A DNA stretch of 64,000 bases from JBDTSW01 sp963807385 (GCA_963807385.1 CAWEBQ010000003.1:894188-958187), one strand, 5' to 3'. Positions 25,875 through 39,275 are shown, numbered from the stretch's first letter. Program-made: numbers and translations. Notes: generated from the sequence alone by a model not told the origin.

Positions 25875-25880
25875 TAGAAT
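25875..25880 (+). promoter_or_regulatory. -10 element for HNH gene
   Basis: TAGAAT ends 10 bases before the ATG at 25891; fits the leaderless or near-leaderless pattern seen at many genes in the window. Confidence 0.5.
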
Positions 25881-25890
25881 TCCGCGCAGA

Positions 25891-26478
25891 ATGAGAAAGG
25901 GGGTCGCACCTGTAGCCCTCAACGGCCACGGGCCACACAACGGCCACGTTCCCGCACGCCCAGCCGGGCGGGTTCTCGTCCTGAACGCCAGTTTCGAGCC
26001 GATCAACGTCTGCACCATGCGCCGGGCGACGGTGCTGGTCCTGAAGGAGCGCGCGGAGGTTCTCGAGGAGCGCGAGGGGGCGATCCGCTCGGAGCGCATG
26101 GAGATCCGGAAGCCGTGCGTGATCCGCCTGCGCCGCTACGTGCGCATCCCGCGGGACGTCCACCGTCGCAAGATCACGCGCAAGGCGGTGCTGGCCCGCG
26201 ACTCCTGGACCTGTCAGTACTGCGGGCACCAGGCGACCGGCCTCACGGTCGATCACGTGATTCCGCGCTCGCGCGGCGGCCAGTCAGAGTGGGACAACAT
26301 CGTCGCCGCCTGCGCACCGTGCAACCGGCGGAAGGGCAACCGCACCCCTCACGAGGCCCGCATGCATCCGGCGAACCGACCCAAGGCGCCCGGCCCGACC
26401 GTCTTCATCCGGATCGCTTCGCCGCGCATCCCGGACTCCTGGGAGACCTATCTGTCCGCCCTCGCCCCCGCGGCCTAG
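25891..26478 (+). CDS. HNH endonuclease family protein
   Basis: A 195-residue protein. The C-terminal half has a complete zinc-bound HNH motif: CQYCGHQ (about 108-114), LTVDHVIPRSRGG (about 119-131), WDNIVAACAPCNRRKGN (about 135-151). The N-terminal region (VLVLNASFEPINVCTMRRAT) is the conserved extension of the common actinobacterial/cyanobacterial HNH proteins. Its biological target is not established for the family. It ends in a CTAG that also contains the stop of the convergent ATP-grasp gene, so the two overlap tail to tail by four bases. Confidence 0.9.
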   Translation: MRKGVAPVALNGHGPHNGHVPARPAGRVLVLNASFEPINVCTMRRATVLVLKERAEVLEEREGAIRSERMEIRKPCVIRLRRYVRIPRDVHRRKITRKAVLARDSWTCQYCGHQATGLTVDHVIPRSRGGQSEWDNIVAACAPCNRRKGNRTPHEARMHPANRPKAPGPTVFIRIASPRIPDSWETYLSALAPAA

Positions 26479-27374
26479 ATGCTGCCGGCGGCCTCCGCGC
26501 GGCGCAGGATCGCCTGCGCGAAGCGCTCCGCCGAGCCCGGCGCGAGGTCGTGGTAGAGGTTGGGCTCGACGGCCTCCAGCTCGATCAGCTCGGGTTCCCC
26601 GTCTGCGGCGACGAGCAGGTCCACGCGCGCGTAGAGCGGGCGCAGCCCGAAGCGATTCTCGAGCTCCGCGACCACCTCGCGCGCGGCCTCCAGCTCCGCG
26701 CCGGTGGCGGCCCCCGGGGTGACCAGCTCGGGGTCGTACATCGCCTCCGCGGCGGCGAGCGCATCGTCGCGCACGGGCGCCACCTCGTTCGGACGCAGGA
26801 CCATCCCCTTGCGCAGGGCGTGGCTGAAGGCGCCGTCGATCATCGTCACCGCCGTCTCGCCGATCGCGTCCACGGAGGCGTTGTAGGGCTGGACCATCGC
26901 CGTCTTGCCGGCGGCGTGGATCGCCGCGACCAGCTCACGCGCGGCGTCCGCCTCCTCAGCCGCAAACCGGCCTGTGTCCCGGGCACCCCCGGACACCGTC
27001 GGCTTCACCACGATCTCGCGATCCACGCGCTTCAGGCGACCGCCGGGTGGGATGTAGTCGGTCTCGACAACGCGTATCCCGGCTCGTCCCAGATCGGCCA
27101 GGTACCGCTTGTCGCTGTTCCACCGAATCATCACTGCCGGGTTGTGCAGGTGGTCCCCGACGCGCTCGGCCCAGGCCACGAACTCCCTCCGGCGAAACGC
27201 GTAGTCCCAGGCGGAGCGGACCACCACTAGGTCGAAGCGATCCCAACGGGTCCGTTCGCGATCCCACGGGATGATGTCGGCGACCGCGCCGTGTGTGGCC
27301 AGGGCGTCGGCTACCCGCTCGTCGTCGGAGAACTGCGCCGGGACGACCGTGCTGCTGGCGAGGGCGATCCGCAT
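26475..27374 (-). CDS. ATP-grasp domain protein
   Basis: A 299-residue protein with an N-terminal pre-ATP-grasp region (MRIALASSTVVPAQFSDDE) and an ATP-grasp fold. Visible parts are VVRSAWDYAFRRREF, the Lys in REIVVKPTVSGGARDTGRF (about 122-140), MVQPYNASVD as the ATP-clamping segment, and IELEAVEPNLY near residue 275 for metal binding. The layout matches RimK/glutathione-synthetase-like ligases and the DcsG-like group. The carboxylate and amine substrates are unknown. A TACCAT hexamer ends 7 bases before the ATG. Confidence 0.82.
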   Translation of the reverse strand: MRIALASSTVVPAQFSDDERVADALATHGAVADIIPWDRERTRWDRFDLVVVRSAWDYAFRRREFVAWAERVGDHLHNPAVMIRWNSDKRYLADLGRAGIRVVETDYIPPGGRLKRVDREIVVKPTVSGGARDTGRFAAEEADAARELVAAIHAAGKTAMVQPYNASVDAIGETAVTMIDGAFSHALRKGMVLRPNEVAPVRDDALAAAEAMYDPELVTPGAATGAELEAAREVVAELENRFGLRPLYARVDLLVAADGEPELIELEAVEPNLYHDLAPGSAERFAQAILRRAEAAGSI

Positions 27375-27381
27375 CGCCGGA

Positions 27382-27387
27382 ATGGTA
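27382..27387 (-). promoter_or_regulatory. -10 element for ATP-grasp gene
   Basis: TACCAT on the minus strand, 7 bases upstream of the ATG at 27374. It lies just beyond the strong hairpin at 27410-27440, so transcription entering from upstream would be separated from this promoter. Confidence 0.5.
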
Positions 27388-27409
27388 GGAGCCGCCCGTC
27401 GCTCAAAGA

Positions 27410-27440
27410 GCGAGGCCGCCCCCGAAAGGGGCGGCCTCGC
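27410..27440 (-). terminator. strong GC-rich hairpin, candidate terminator
   Basis: A perfect 13-bp inverted repeat (GCGAGGCCGCCCC / GGGGCGGCCTCGC) encloses a 5-base loop. On the minus strand it is followed by TCTTTGAG, a weak T-run, which suggests termination of transcripts coming from the sulfotransferase side before the ATP-grasp promoter. Confidence 0.6.
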
Positions 27441-27830
27441 AGGGTGCGATTGGGAAGCGGGCTTCGGTTTGGCCTGGCGCTACCTGCACTTCGGCCTGAC
27501 GGGCTGGGACATCTGTCCATCGCCTCCGCTCGCCGGTGCCCGGGGTGGATTCCACCGGACGGCTCGCACGGTGCCCGGCCACACCCCCGCTCACGCGAGT
27601 GGGGACCGGAGCGGCCTTCCTAGCGGCCCTGCACCTCCAGCGTCCCGATAAGCATGTGACTCAGTCGGACCACCTCCTTTCTCTGGTAATCCGATTAAAA
27701 CAAATCGAAGGGATGGCAAGCTCCTTGATCTCTCCGTGTTCCAGTCGAACGCCGCGAACGACGCGATCCAGCTTCCGCCGGGCGATGTCCAGACATTCCT
27801 GACGGTCACCTGGCTGGGGCCCGTTTAGGG
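27441..27830. other. gene-poor stretch with hairpins and a possible gene remnant
   Basis: No convincing complete gene. On the plus strand, 27652-27828 reads as an open frame ending TFLTVTWLGPV and stop, coding-like in its second half but without a start codon, so it may be a 3' remnant. On the minus strand, AGAAAGGAGGTGGTCC (about 27669-27684) is nearly the full complement of a 16S rRNA tail and precedes an 11-codon ORF (MLIGTLEVQGR, ATG at 27656). Hairpins include GGTGG-ATT-CCACC (about 27545) and an 8-bp stem around 27588-27607. The part at 27680-27710 is unusually AT-rich for this window. Confidence 0.45.
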
Positions 27831-28802
27831 TCAGGCGGACCGAGGCAGGGACGCGCCCAGCTCGTACCCCAGCTCCGTCAGGAGCGGCGCCGCGACCGAC
27901 TCGAACTCAGCGAGGTCGGATGGATCCATCTCCTTGCGCCACTTCCCGATCCGGTCCTTGCGGGGCGGCTCGCTGGTCAGCTTGTGGATCGCGACCCGGC
28001 GTTCCGCGCTCACCTCCCCGCGGGAGCGGTCCTGGGTGAGCTCCTGCCCGCCCTTCATGTCGCGCTTGATCTCCGCCATGCGATCGGCCGCGCTCTCGTG
28101 ATAGCGCAGCATCCGTTCGTCGAAGTCGAGGTCGATGAACTCGCAGATCCGTCGCAGCTGCTTCTCGGGGTCGTCCAGCAGGTCCTCGTAGTGCGTCTCC
28201 ATGTAGTGGCGCACCCGGGTTCCCTGGTGGCGCGTCTGCCTCACGCGCTTGATCCAGTGCCTCGCCTGCTGGGCCGGCGGCGGCGGATCGTCGTGCTTGG
28301 CGAGCAGCGACAGGGTGACGTCGCGACCGTCGCGGATGAGGTGGATGAACCGTGCCTCGGGGAGCAGCTTGTCGATCGGCGGCATGTTCCAGCCGTACCC
28401 CGGGCTCTTGTCGCCCCACCGAGGCTTCTCGAAGCGGCCGGCGTAGAGGCGGTAGAACGACCGCACACCCTCGCGAAGGTCGAAGGGCTCCAGCGCTCTC
28501 CAGCGGGACCGGATGTCGTCCGCATCGATCCCGAAGTCCTCCCACCGGCGGTGACCGACGAGCACGTCGCAGACGCTGTCCGCGGTCGCTCCCGGCTCCT
28601 TCGCGACCTGGATCAGCTGCGGCAGGAACTGCGTCTCGGGCGGAATCACGAGCTGGGGGTGCGCATCGAGCATCAGCCGCAGCAGGGTCGTCCCCGAACG
28701 CCCGTGGCCGACCACGAACGGCGCAGGATCCACCCCTCGGGCGGCTCGCTCGAGCCGCCGGCGGCGGATGGCCCGACGGGCGTTTCGCGGCAGGAACTGC
28801 AC
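27831..28802 (-). CDS. PAPS-dependent sulfotransferase family protein
   Basis: 323 residues. A basic N-terminus is followed by the 5'-phosphosulfate-binding motif GHGRSGTTLLRLMLDAHPQL (about 32-51) and the 3'-phosphate-binding segment HLIRDGRDVTLSLLAKHD (about 147-164), both diagnostic of sulfotransferases. ETHYEDLLDDPEKQLRRICE follows as in the Sulfotransfer_3 group. The family transfers sulfate from PAPS to hydroxyl or amino groups of glycans or small molecules. It is the last gene of a five-gene minus-strand operon, 9 bp after the preceding sulfotransferase-like gene. The acceptor is unknown. Confidence 0.9.
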   Translation of the reverse strand: MQFLPRNARRAIRRRRLERAARGVDPAPFVVGHGRSGTTLLRLMLDAHPQLVIPPETQFLPQLIQVAKEPGATADSVCDVLVGHRRWEDFGIDADDIRSRWRALEPFDLREGVRSFYRLYAGRFEKPRWGDKSPGYGWNMPPIDKLLPEARFIHLIRDGRDVTLSLLAKHDDPPPPAQQARHWIKRVRQTRHQGTRVRHYMETHYEDLLDDPEKQLRRICEFIDLDFDERMLRYHESAADRMAEIKRDMKGGQELTQDRSRGEVSAERRVAIHKLTSEPPRKDRIGKWRKEMDPSDLAEFESVAAPLLTELGYELGASLPRSA

Positions 28803-28811
28803 GGGGCGATC

Positions 28812-29543
28812 CTAGAGAGCGGGGCCCGACGGCCCGGCGGCGGCGAGCCGCTGCAGGCGGTCCCACAGCTCAACGCTCGCGGGGTGGGCATCCTCACGCC
28901 ATCCCTCGCCCGGCGCGGCGCTCACGAGCGAGTGGTCAAACGAGCTCGACTCGCCGATCGGCTTCACGCCATGCGCTCGTAGGGCTGCCCGGACCTGTCC
29001 CTCGATGTCATCGGCGCGGTCGAAATCGACGACGGGGAAGGCGCCAAGCTCCCACTCGGCGATCAGGGCCTCGTTGTAGCGGCGCCACAGGGCTTCCCAG
29101 TCGGCGGGAAGCCGCACCGGGCCCATCCCCTCGCTGGCGCGGCGCCCCAGGGACTCCCGGACCGCAACGGGGTTCCGGATCACGCCGAGCCTGATCGGAT
29201 CGAGCTCGCGCCACAGATCCATCGCAAACAGCATCCGCGGGTCCTTCAGCGCCACCACGTCGCCCTCGATCGCTCCCAGGATCCGGTCGCGGTCGTCGCG
29301 GTCGTCGTCGGTCACCCGCGCGCTCGCGGGCGGCTCGTGCCAGGAGCCGCCGGCTCGCTCGAGGATGCGCTCGTGAACCCGGCGCAGGGCCAGGATCTCG
29401 CGGTTGCCGCGCTCGTTGAACGCGTTTCGTTTGGCTCGGGCCGGCCCGAGCTCGACCCCGTGGTCGGAGAGCATCCCTGTGACCGCGGAGGTCCCGCTTC
29501 GGTGCATTCCCAGCACCAGCAGGAGCTTTCCGCGATCGCTCAC
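28812..29543 (-). CDS. sulfotransferase-like protein (divergent P-loop type)
   Basis: 243 residues from a GTG at 29543 that overlaps the upstream stop (GTGA). It has the motif LLVLGMHRSGTSAVTGMLSD (about 7-26), which is the P-loop-like PAPS-binding segment of bacterial sulfotransferases, then VALKDPRML (about 101) and RLGVIRNPVAVRESLGRR (about 115-132) as the 3'-phosphate-binding region. It is shorter and clearly different from the other three sulfotransferases of the operon and resembles glycan-sulfotransferase-like proteins of polysaccharide loci. Confidence 0.82.
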   Translation of the reverse strand: MSDRGKLLLVLGMHRSGTSAVTGMLSDHGVELGPARAKRNAFNERGNREILALRRVHERILERAGGSWHEPPASARVTDDDRDDRDRILGAIEGDVVALKDPRMLFAMDLWRELDPIRLGVIRNPVAVRESLGRRASEGMGPVRLPADWEALWRRYNEALIAEWELGAFPVVDFDRADDIEGQVRAALRAHGVKPIGESSSFDHSLVSAAPGEGWREDAHPASVELWDRLQRLAAAGPSGPAL

Positions 29544-30385
29544 TGGAGCTCCCGGTAGAACTCCGGATCGCGCTCGATCTTGGTGAACCACTCCGCGCTC
29601 AGCGCGTCCGACTCCTCCTTGAGCTGGAGGTTGATCTTCCGCGCCGGGTTGTAGCGGCGCCGGAGCCTCCTCGCCCACTTGGTGTCGGGCAACGCGCGCA
29701 GCACTCGCGCTCGAAGCGTGTTGTTCGCCTCGTGCACGCCGCTCTCCGCGATCTTCAGGCGCCCTCCGCGGGCGCGGCGGAAGCCGGCCCCGTGGTGGTA
29801 GACGAGGTCGTCATAGAGGCCGAAGAAGAGCTCGTGCGCATCGGTCTGGTTCGAGCGCAGCAGGGGCTTCCAGTCCACGGCCTTGGCGTCCACCTCGCGC
29901 AGCACCCGGGCGCCGACATCGCTCACCTCGCGCCCGACCGCGTTCACCCAGTGGTGCTCGCCCTTACGCCAGTCGCCGCCGAGCTCGCGCCAGAACCCGA
30001 CGGTCGTTAGGCAGAAGCAGGGGTGCGGCTGCGGGTCCGAGGCCTCGTCGCGGCGGACGGCGACGAGCTTGTGCTTGGGGAGGTCCTCGTCGATCATCGG
30101 CCCGAGGTCGGCGACCGGGAACGCATCCCCGTCGAGGAACAGGATCGGATCATCGTCGGAGTCGGCGTCAAACGCGATCAGGTCGGCGAGCAGGTTGAGC
30201 TTGGTCGAGTGCTCCTTGATGTTCTCGTCGGAGCTGTAGTGGAACTTGTGCGTGTGGTCGCGATCGAGGTGGTTGAGGAAGGCGTAGACCTTGAACGGCC
30301 TCGGGAGGTGCCGCTCGAGTTGGCGCAACTGGATGTCGATCCACCGGTCATCGCGCCAGTGGACCGTCGCGACGTGGGTGGTCAC
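29540..30385 (-). CDS. glycosyltransferase-like protein (GT-A type, DxD motif)
   Basis: 281 residues from a GTG at 30385 overlapping the upstream sulfotransferase stop (GTGA); the frame extends further upstream, but that part is shadow sequence of the neighbour. The core reads HVATVHWRDDRWIDIQLRQL, then ILFLDGDAFPVADLGP (about 81-96), whose DGD triad resembles the nucleotide-sugar/metal-binding DxD of GT-A glycosyltransferases. Further on are CFCLTTVGFWREL and a His/Trp-rich segment. I do not recognise a named family. Context suggests it makes or modifies the acceptor that its sulfotransferase neighbours act on. Confidence 0.65.
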   Translation of the reverse strand: MTTHVATVHWRDDRWIDIQLRQLERHLPRPFKVYAFLNHLDRDHTHKFHYSSDENIKEHSTKLNLLADLIAFDADSDDDPILFLDGDAFPVADLGPMIDEDLPKHKLVAVRRDEASDPQPHPCFCLTTVGFWRELGGDWRKGEHHWVNAVGREVSDVGARVLREVDAKAVDWKPLLRSNQTDAHELFFGLYDDLVYHHGAGFRRARGGRLKIAESGVHEANNTLRARVLRALPDTKWARRLRRRYNPARKINLQLKEESDALSAEWFTKIERDPEFYRELQ

Positions 30386-31284
30386 CTGGTCTGGAGCTCG
30401 TAGCCGAGCTCGGCCAGCAGGTCGCCGGACTCCGTCTCGTAGGTGGCGATGTCCTCCGCCGAGAGCGCGTTCTTCCATTTCCCCACCATCGCGGGGTCCG
30501 GCGGCTTCATCGAGGACTTCTTGCGCTCGAGGCGCGTGCCCGGGCGCCGCTTCTGGTTGTGCTCGGCGGGGAGGTTGTGCGCCATCTCCTGCAGCCGGTC
30601 CTCCGCGGACTTCCAGTAGTCGAGCATCACCGGGTCGTAGTCGAGGCTCACGAAGTCGCAGATCCGGCGCAGGGTCGGCTCCGGGTCGGTGATGAGGTCC
30701 TCGAAGCGGGCCTCCATGTAGTGATTGAGGTCCTTGGAGATGCGGCGGGCGCGCTCGATGCGGCGCCGCCAGCGGCGGGCCGCATTCTGGATCGGCGGCG
30801 GCTCGTGGACGCGATTGAGCCGCGAGAGGCGCACGTCCCGGCCATCGCGGATCAGGTGGATGAAATAGATCTCCGGCAGGAGCTTCTGGAGCCGCCGCAT
30901 GGACTTCACGTAGACCGGGGTCTTATCGCCCCAGCGCGCCTTGTGGTGCCGGTCCGCGTAGCGGCGGTAGAAGGCCCGCGCGACGCCGGTCCCCGTGAGT
31001 GGGTCGACGCTGCCGATGACCTCGGTGAGCTCCTCCTGGGTGAATCCGAAGTCGCCCCAGCGTGGATCCCCGTGGATGACCTCGGCCAGATCGGCCGGGG
31101 TGATCCCGGGCTTCTCCGCGCGCTTGGCCAGCGTGGGCAGGAAGTGGGTCTCGGGCGGGACGGCCAGCTGGGGATGCGTATCGAGCATCAGCCGCAGGGT
31201 GGTCGTGCCGGAGCCGCCGGCACCGACGACGAACGGGGCGGGCACCAGGCCGTCGGCGTTCGTTGGCAGGCTCGAATCGCTCAT
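30382..31284 (-). CDS. PAPS-dependent sulfotransferase family protein
   Basis: 300 residues. The PAPS motifs are VGAGGSGTTTLRLMLDTHPQ (about 21-40) and HLIRDGRDVRLSRLNRVHEP (about 142-161). The GAGGSGTT form replaces the Arg of the usual GRSGTT with Gly. The pattern MEARFEDLITDPEPTLRRIC matches its neighbours, so this protein, the one at 31281 and the one at 27831 are paralogues. The ATG overlaps the upstream gene by four bases. Acceptor unknown. Confidence 0.88.
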   Translation of the reverse strand: MSDSSLPTNADGLVPAPFVVGAGGSGTTTLRLMLDTHPQLAVPPETHFLPTLAKRAEKPGITPADLAEVIHGDPRWGDFGFTQEELTEVIGSVDPLTGTGVARAFYRRYADRHHKARWGDKTPVYVKSMRRLQKLLPEIYFIHLIRDGRDVRLSRLNRVHEPPPIQNAARRWRRRIERARRISKDLNHYMEARFEDLITDPEPTLRRICDFVSLDYDPVMLDYWKSAEDRLQEMAHNLPAEHNQKRRPGTRLERKKSSMKPPDPAMVGKWKNALSAEDIATYETESGDLLAELGYELQTR

Positions 31285-32192
31285 GGGCGGCGGGACACGT
31301 TAGCGACGAGCTCGTATCCGAGCTCGTCGAGGAGGACGCCGGCGACCCGCTCGAACTCCTCGATGTCGGCCCGCGGCATCTCGTGCTTCCACTTCGCGAC
31401 CCGGTCGATCCGGGGCCGCTCCTGGGTGAGCCTGTGGAAGGCCAGGCGGTCCTGCGCCTTGAACAGCGGGCGCTTGCGCTGCTCTGCGTTCTCCGTGCCG
31501 GCGGGGAGGTCGCGGGCGATCTCCCCGAGGCGCTCCTCCGCGCGCTCGTGGTAGGTGAGCATGGCCGGGTCGAAGTCGAGGCCGACGAGCTCGCATATGC
31601 GCCGCAGCTCCGGCTCGGGTTCGGCGATCAGGCTCTCGTAGCGGACCTCTATGTAACGCCCCGGCAGCTCCGCCCCTGCGCGCTGTGCGGCGCGGACCCG
31701 CTTGCGCCAGCGCCGGGCGTGCTTGGCCGCTGTCGGGTGGTTGGACCCGCGCTTGAGCTGCGACAGGCGCACGTCCCGCCCGTCGCGGATCAGGTGGACG
31801 AAGTGCGCCTCGGGCAGCAGCGCTGCGATGCGCGGTACGTGGAGGGCGTATCCGGGGCTCTTGTCGCCCCATCGCGGCTTGTCCTGGCTGCGGGCGTAGG
31901 CGCGGTAGAACCCCCGCATAGCCTGGGCGAGATCGAACGGCTCGACCGCCGCGAAGGTGGCGCGCATCTCATCCGCGTCGAGGCCGAAATCCGGCCAGCG
32001 GCGATGGGTGACGAGCAACTCGGCGAGCGCCGGGCCGTCGGAGCCCCCGTCCTGGGCCTCGAGGAGCTCCGGAAGGAGCTGGGTCTCGAACGGCACGGCG
32101 AGCTGGCCGTGGGCGTCCAGCATCATCCGCAGGAGGGTTGTGCCCGAGCGCGCGGCGCCGATCACGAAGGGTGCGGGTGTAGAAGTCTCCAC
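31281..32192 (-). CDS. PAPS-dependent sulfotransferase family protein (first in operon)
   Basis: 303 residues with VIGAARSGTTLLRMMLDAHG (about 10-29) as the 5'-phosphosulfate loop and HLIRDGRDVRLSQLKRGSNH (about 132-151) as the 3'-phosphate site. The C-terminal half has EVRYESLIAEPEPELRRICE, as in the two paralogues downstream. The start is a GTG at 32192 with TAGCAT ending 8 bases before it, so it appears to be a leaderless first gene. It overlaps the next gene by four bases (ATGA) and is divergent from the ABC exporter genes. Confidence 0.9.
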   Translation of the reverse strand: METSTPAPFVIGAARSGTTLLRMMLDAHGQLAVPFETQLLPELLEAQDGGSDGPALAELLVTHRRWPDFGLDADEMRATFAAVEPFDLAQAMRGFYRAYARSQDKPRWGDKSPGYALHVPRIAALLPEAHFVHLIRDGRDVRLSQLKRGSNHPTAAKHARRWRKRVRAAQRAGAELPGRYIEVRYESLIAEPEPELRRICELVGLDFDPAMLTYHERAEERLGEIARDLPAGTENAEQRKRPLFKAQDRLAFHRLTQERPRIDRVAKWKHEMPRADIEEFERVAGVLLDELGYELVANVSRRP

Positions 32193-32200
32193 GCCGCGGG

Positions 32201-32206
32201 ATGCTA
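32201..32206 (-). promoter_or_regulatory. -10 element of the sulfotransferase operon
   Basis: TAGCAT on the minus strand, 8 bases upstream of the GTG at 32192; no ribosome binding site between. Confidence 0.5.
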
Positions 32207-32275
32207 GGGCCGTACGCCCGATCGGACAAAGTCTCCGGCGAATCCTCTCCGCGTGGCCCGCCAGCGGCGGGTAGC

Positions 32276-32281
32276 TAGATT
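32276..32281 (+). promoter_or_regulatory. -10 element of the ABC exporter operon
   Basis: TAGATT on the plus strand, 6 bases before the GTG at 32288 and 9 before the ATG at 32291. It is divergent from the sulfotransferase promoter 70 bp away. Confidence 0.5.
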
Positions 32282-32287
32282 GAGCCG

Positions 32288-33286
32288 GTGATGGGAAAGG
32301 CCGCGATCGAGGCCCGCGGGATCAGGCGGGCATTTGGTGAGGTGCAGGCGCTGTGTGGCGTCGATCTGACGGTGCCCGCTGGCACGGTGCTCGGCCTGCT
32401 CGGGCCGAACGGGGCCGGCAAGACGACCCTGGTTCGCATCCTCACCACGCTGCTCGACGCGGACCAGGGCTCGGCCCAGGTTGCGGGCTTCGATCTCGCG
32501 ACGCAGCCCCAGGAGCTGCGGGCGGCGATCGGCGTGGCCGGTCAGCAGGCCGCCGTCGACGAAAACCTCACCGGATTCGAGAACCTCGAGATGGTGGGGC
32601 GCCTGTATCACCTGGGACGTCCCGCCTCGCGAGCGCGTGCGGGCGAGCTGCTGGATCAGTTCGAGTTGGACGAGGCCGCTGAGCGACTCGTCAAGACCTA
32701 CTCGGGGGGGATGCGACGGCGGCTCGACCTGGCGGCCGCGCTCGTTGCCCAGCCGCCCGTGATCTTCCTCGACGAGCCCACCACCGGCCTCGATCCCCGC
32801 AGCCGATTCGCGCTGTGGGAGGCGATCGAGGCGCGCGTGGCCGCCGGCACAACCGTGCTGCTCACCACCCAGTACCTCGACGAGGCCGACCGGCTCGCCG
32901 ACCAGATCGCTGTGATCGACCACGGCACGCTCATCGCCGAGGGGACTTCCGCCGAGCTGAAGTCCAGGGTCGGGGGCGAGCGCCTGGAGGTGAGGCTCGC
33001 CGACTCCGCCCAGGGCGAGGCGGCAATCGCCGCGCTGCGCTCGCTGGCGTCGGAGGACCCCGCGCAGGTCGACGGTTCGGTCCGCCTGCCGATCAGCCAG
33101 CGCCAGGGTGCGATCGCGGAGGCCGTGCGCCTGCTCGACGATCGGGGAGTGGGAGTGGACGACATCGCGATTCGCACCCCCACGCTCGACGACGTGTTCC
33201 TTCAGCTCACCGGCCAGCGGGTCGAGCGGGAAGAGGACTCGGAGGGCGAAGGGGCCGAAGCGGAGCGCGAGGGGGCGGCGCGATGA
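32288..33286 (+). CDS. ABC transporter ATP-binding protein (DrrA-like)
   Basis: 332 residues with a complete nucleotide-binding domain: Walker A GPNGAGKTTLV (about 39-49), a Q-loop region, signature YSGGMRRRLDLA (about 139-150), Walker B VIFLDEPTTGLD (about 158-169) and the switch His region LLTTQYLDEADRLAD. The C-terminal extension (about 225-320), with TPTLDDVFLQLTGQ, is typical of DrrA/CcmA-type drug-exporter ATPases. The GTG at 32288 and the ATG at 32291 are both possible starts. It overlaps the permease gene by four bases. The substrate is unknown; lipid or antibiotic-like molecules are usual. Confidence 0.92.
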   Translation: MMGKAAIEARGIRRAFGEVQALCGVDLTVPAGTVLGLLGPNGAGKTTLVRILTTLLDADQGSAQVAGFDLATQPQELRAAIGVAGQQAAVDENLTGFENLEMVGRLYHLGRPASRARAGELLDQFELDEAAERLVKTYSGGMRRRLDLAAALVAQPPVIFLDEPTTGLDPRSRFALWEAIEARVAAGTTVLLTTQYLDEADRLADQIAVIDHGTLIAEGTSAELKSRVGGERLEVRLADSAQGEAAIAALRSLASEDPAQVDGSVRLPISQRQGAIAEAVRLLDDRGVGVDDIAIRTPTLDDVFLQLTGQRVEREEDSEGEGAEAEREGAAR

Positions 33287-34065
33287 ACACGTTCCGGTTC
33301 GCCGTCTCCGACGCCATGGTGCTCGCCGAGCGCAGCCTGCGCCGGATCCCCCGCCAGCCCGACCTCCTCACCGCCTTCACGATCCAGCCAGTCATGTTCG
33401 TGCTGCTGTTCGTGTACGTGTTCGGCGGCGCGATCGAGGTGCCTAGTGAGTTCGGCGACTACACGGACTTCCTGATCCCCGGGATCATCGTTCAGACCCT
33501 CGCCTTCGGCGGGTTCGTGACCGCGCTCGGCATCTCCGAGGACCTCAACAAGGGCCTCATCGACCGCTTCCGCTCGCTGCCGATGGCGCGCTCGGCGGTC
33601 CTCACCGGCCGCACCATCGCGGACATCGCGACCAACACGCTCTCCCTTGTAGTGATGATCACGGTCGGCCTGATCGTCGGGTTCAGCTTCGCCACGGACG
33701 CCCTCGACATCATCGCCGGCATCGGCCTCGTGTTGCTGATCGGCTACTCGTTCTCCTGGGTGTTCGCGTGGGTGGGGCTCAACTCGTCGAGCCCGGAGAC
33801 GGCGAACGCGATCGGTTTCATGACGATCTTTCCGCTCACCTTCCTCTCCTCGGCGTTCGTCCCGCCGGAGTCGATGCCCGAGCCGCTTCGGTTCTTCGCC
33901 ACCGACATCAACCCGTTCACCGCGATGGTGGACGCGACCCGCGCCCTGTGGCTCGGGACTCCCGCCGGCAACGACATCTGGGGCGCGGTGGCCTGGTGCG
34001 TCGGCCTCATCGTCGTCTTCTCGGCGCTCTCGACCACCAAGTACCGCAAGTCGGTCTCCACATAG
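33283..34065 (+). CDS. ABC-2 type transporter permease (DrrB-like)
   Basis: 260 residues with six hydrophobic segments, from the ATG at 33283 (ATGA overlap with the ATPase gene). The ABC-2 family features are seen: a cytoplasmic coupling stretch MVLAERSLRRIPRQPDLL, the VPSEFGDYTDFLIPGIIVQT region, GLIDRFRSLPMARSAVLTGR, and FLSSAFVPPESMPEPLRFF before the last helix. DrrAB-type exporters use two of each subunit. It ends 39 bp from the convergent gyrA stop, with no clear terminator in between. Confidence 0.92.
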   Translation: MNTFRFAVSDAMVLAERSLRRIPRQPDLLTAFTIQPVMFVLLFVYVFGGAIEVPSEFGDYTDFLIPGIIVQTLAFGGFVTALGISEDLNKGLIDRFRSLPMARSAVLTGRTIADIATNTLSLVVMITVGLIVGFSFATDALDIIAGIGLVLLIGYSFSWVFAWVGLNSSSPETANAIGFMTIFPLTFLSSAFVPPESMPEPLRFFATDINPFTAMVDATRALWLGTPAGNDIWGAVAWCVGLIVVFSALSTTKYRKSVST

Positions 34066-34104
34066 CGCCCCAGCTAACGCGCTCACGGTAGGCGCGGCGG
34101 ACGG

Positions 34105-36711
<2,607 letters not shown>

Positions 36712-36738
36712 CAGTTCATGCCTCCGGTCGTCGTGGCG

Positions 36739-39246
<2,508 letters not shown>

Positions 39247-39275
39247 TAGATCCTCTCGATCACTGCGTCACGGAC

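Noticed and set aside
27669..27684. Fragment of a 16S rRNA gene end
   Set aside because: Only about 16 bases match the rRNA tail; flanking sequence has no rRNA similarity, so it is a strong ribosome-binding-like sequence or chance, not an rRNA remnant.
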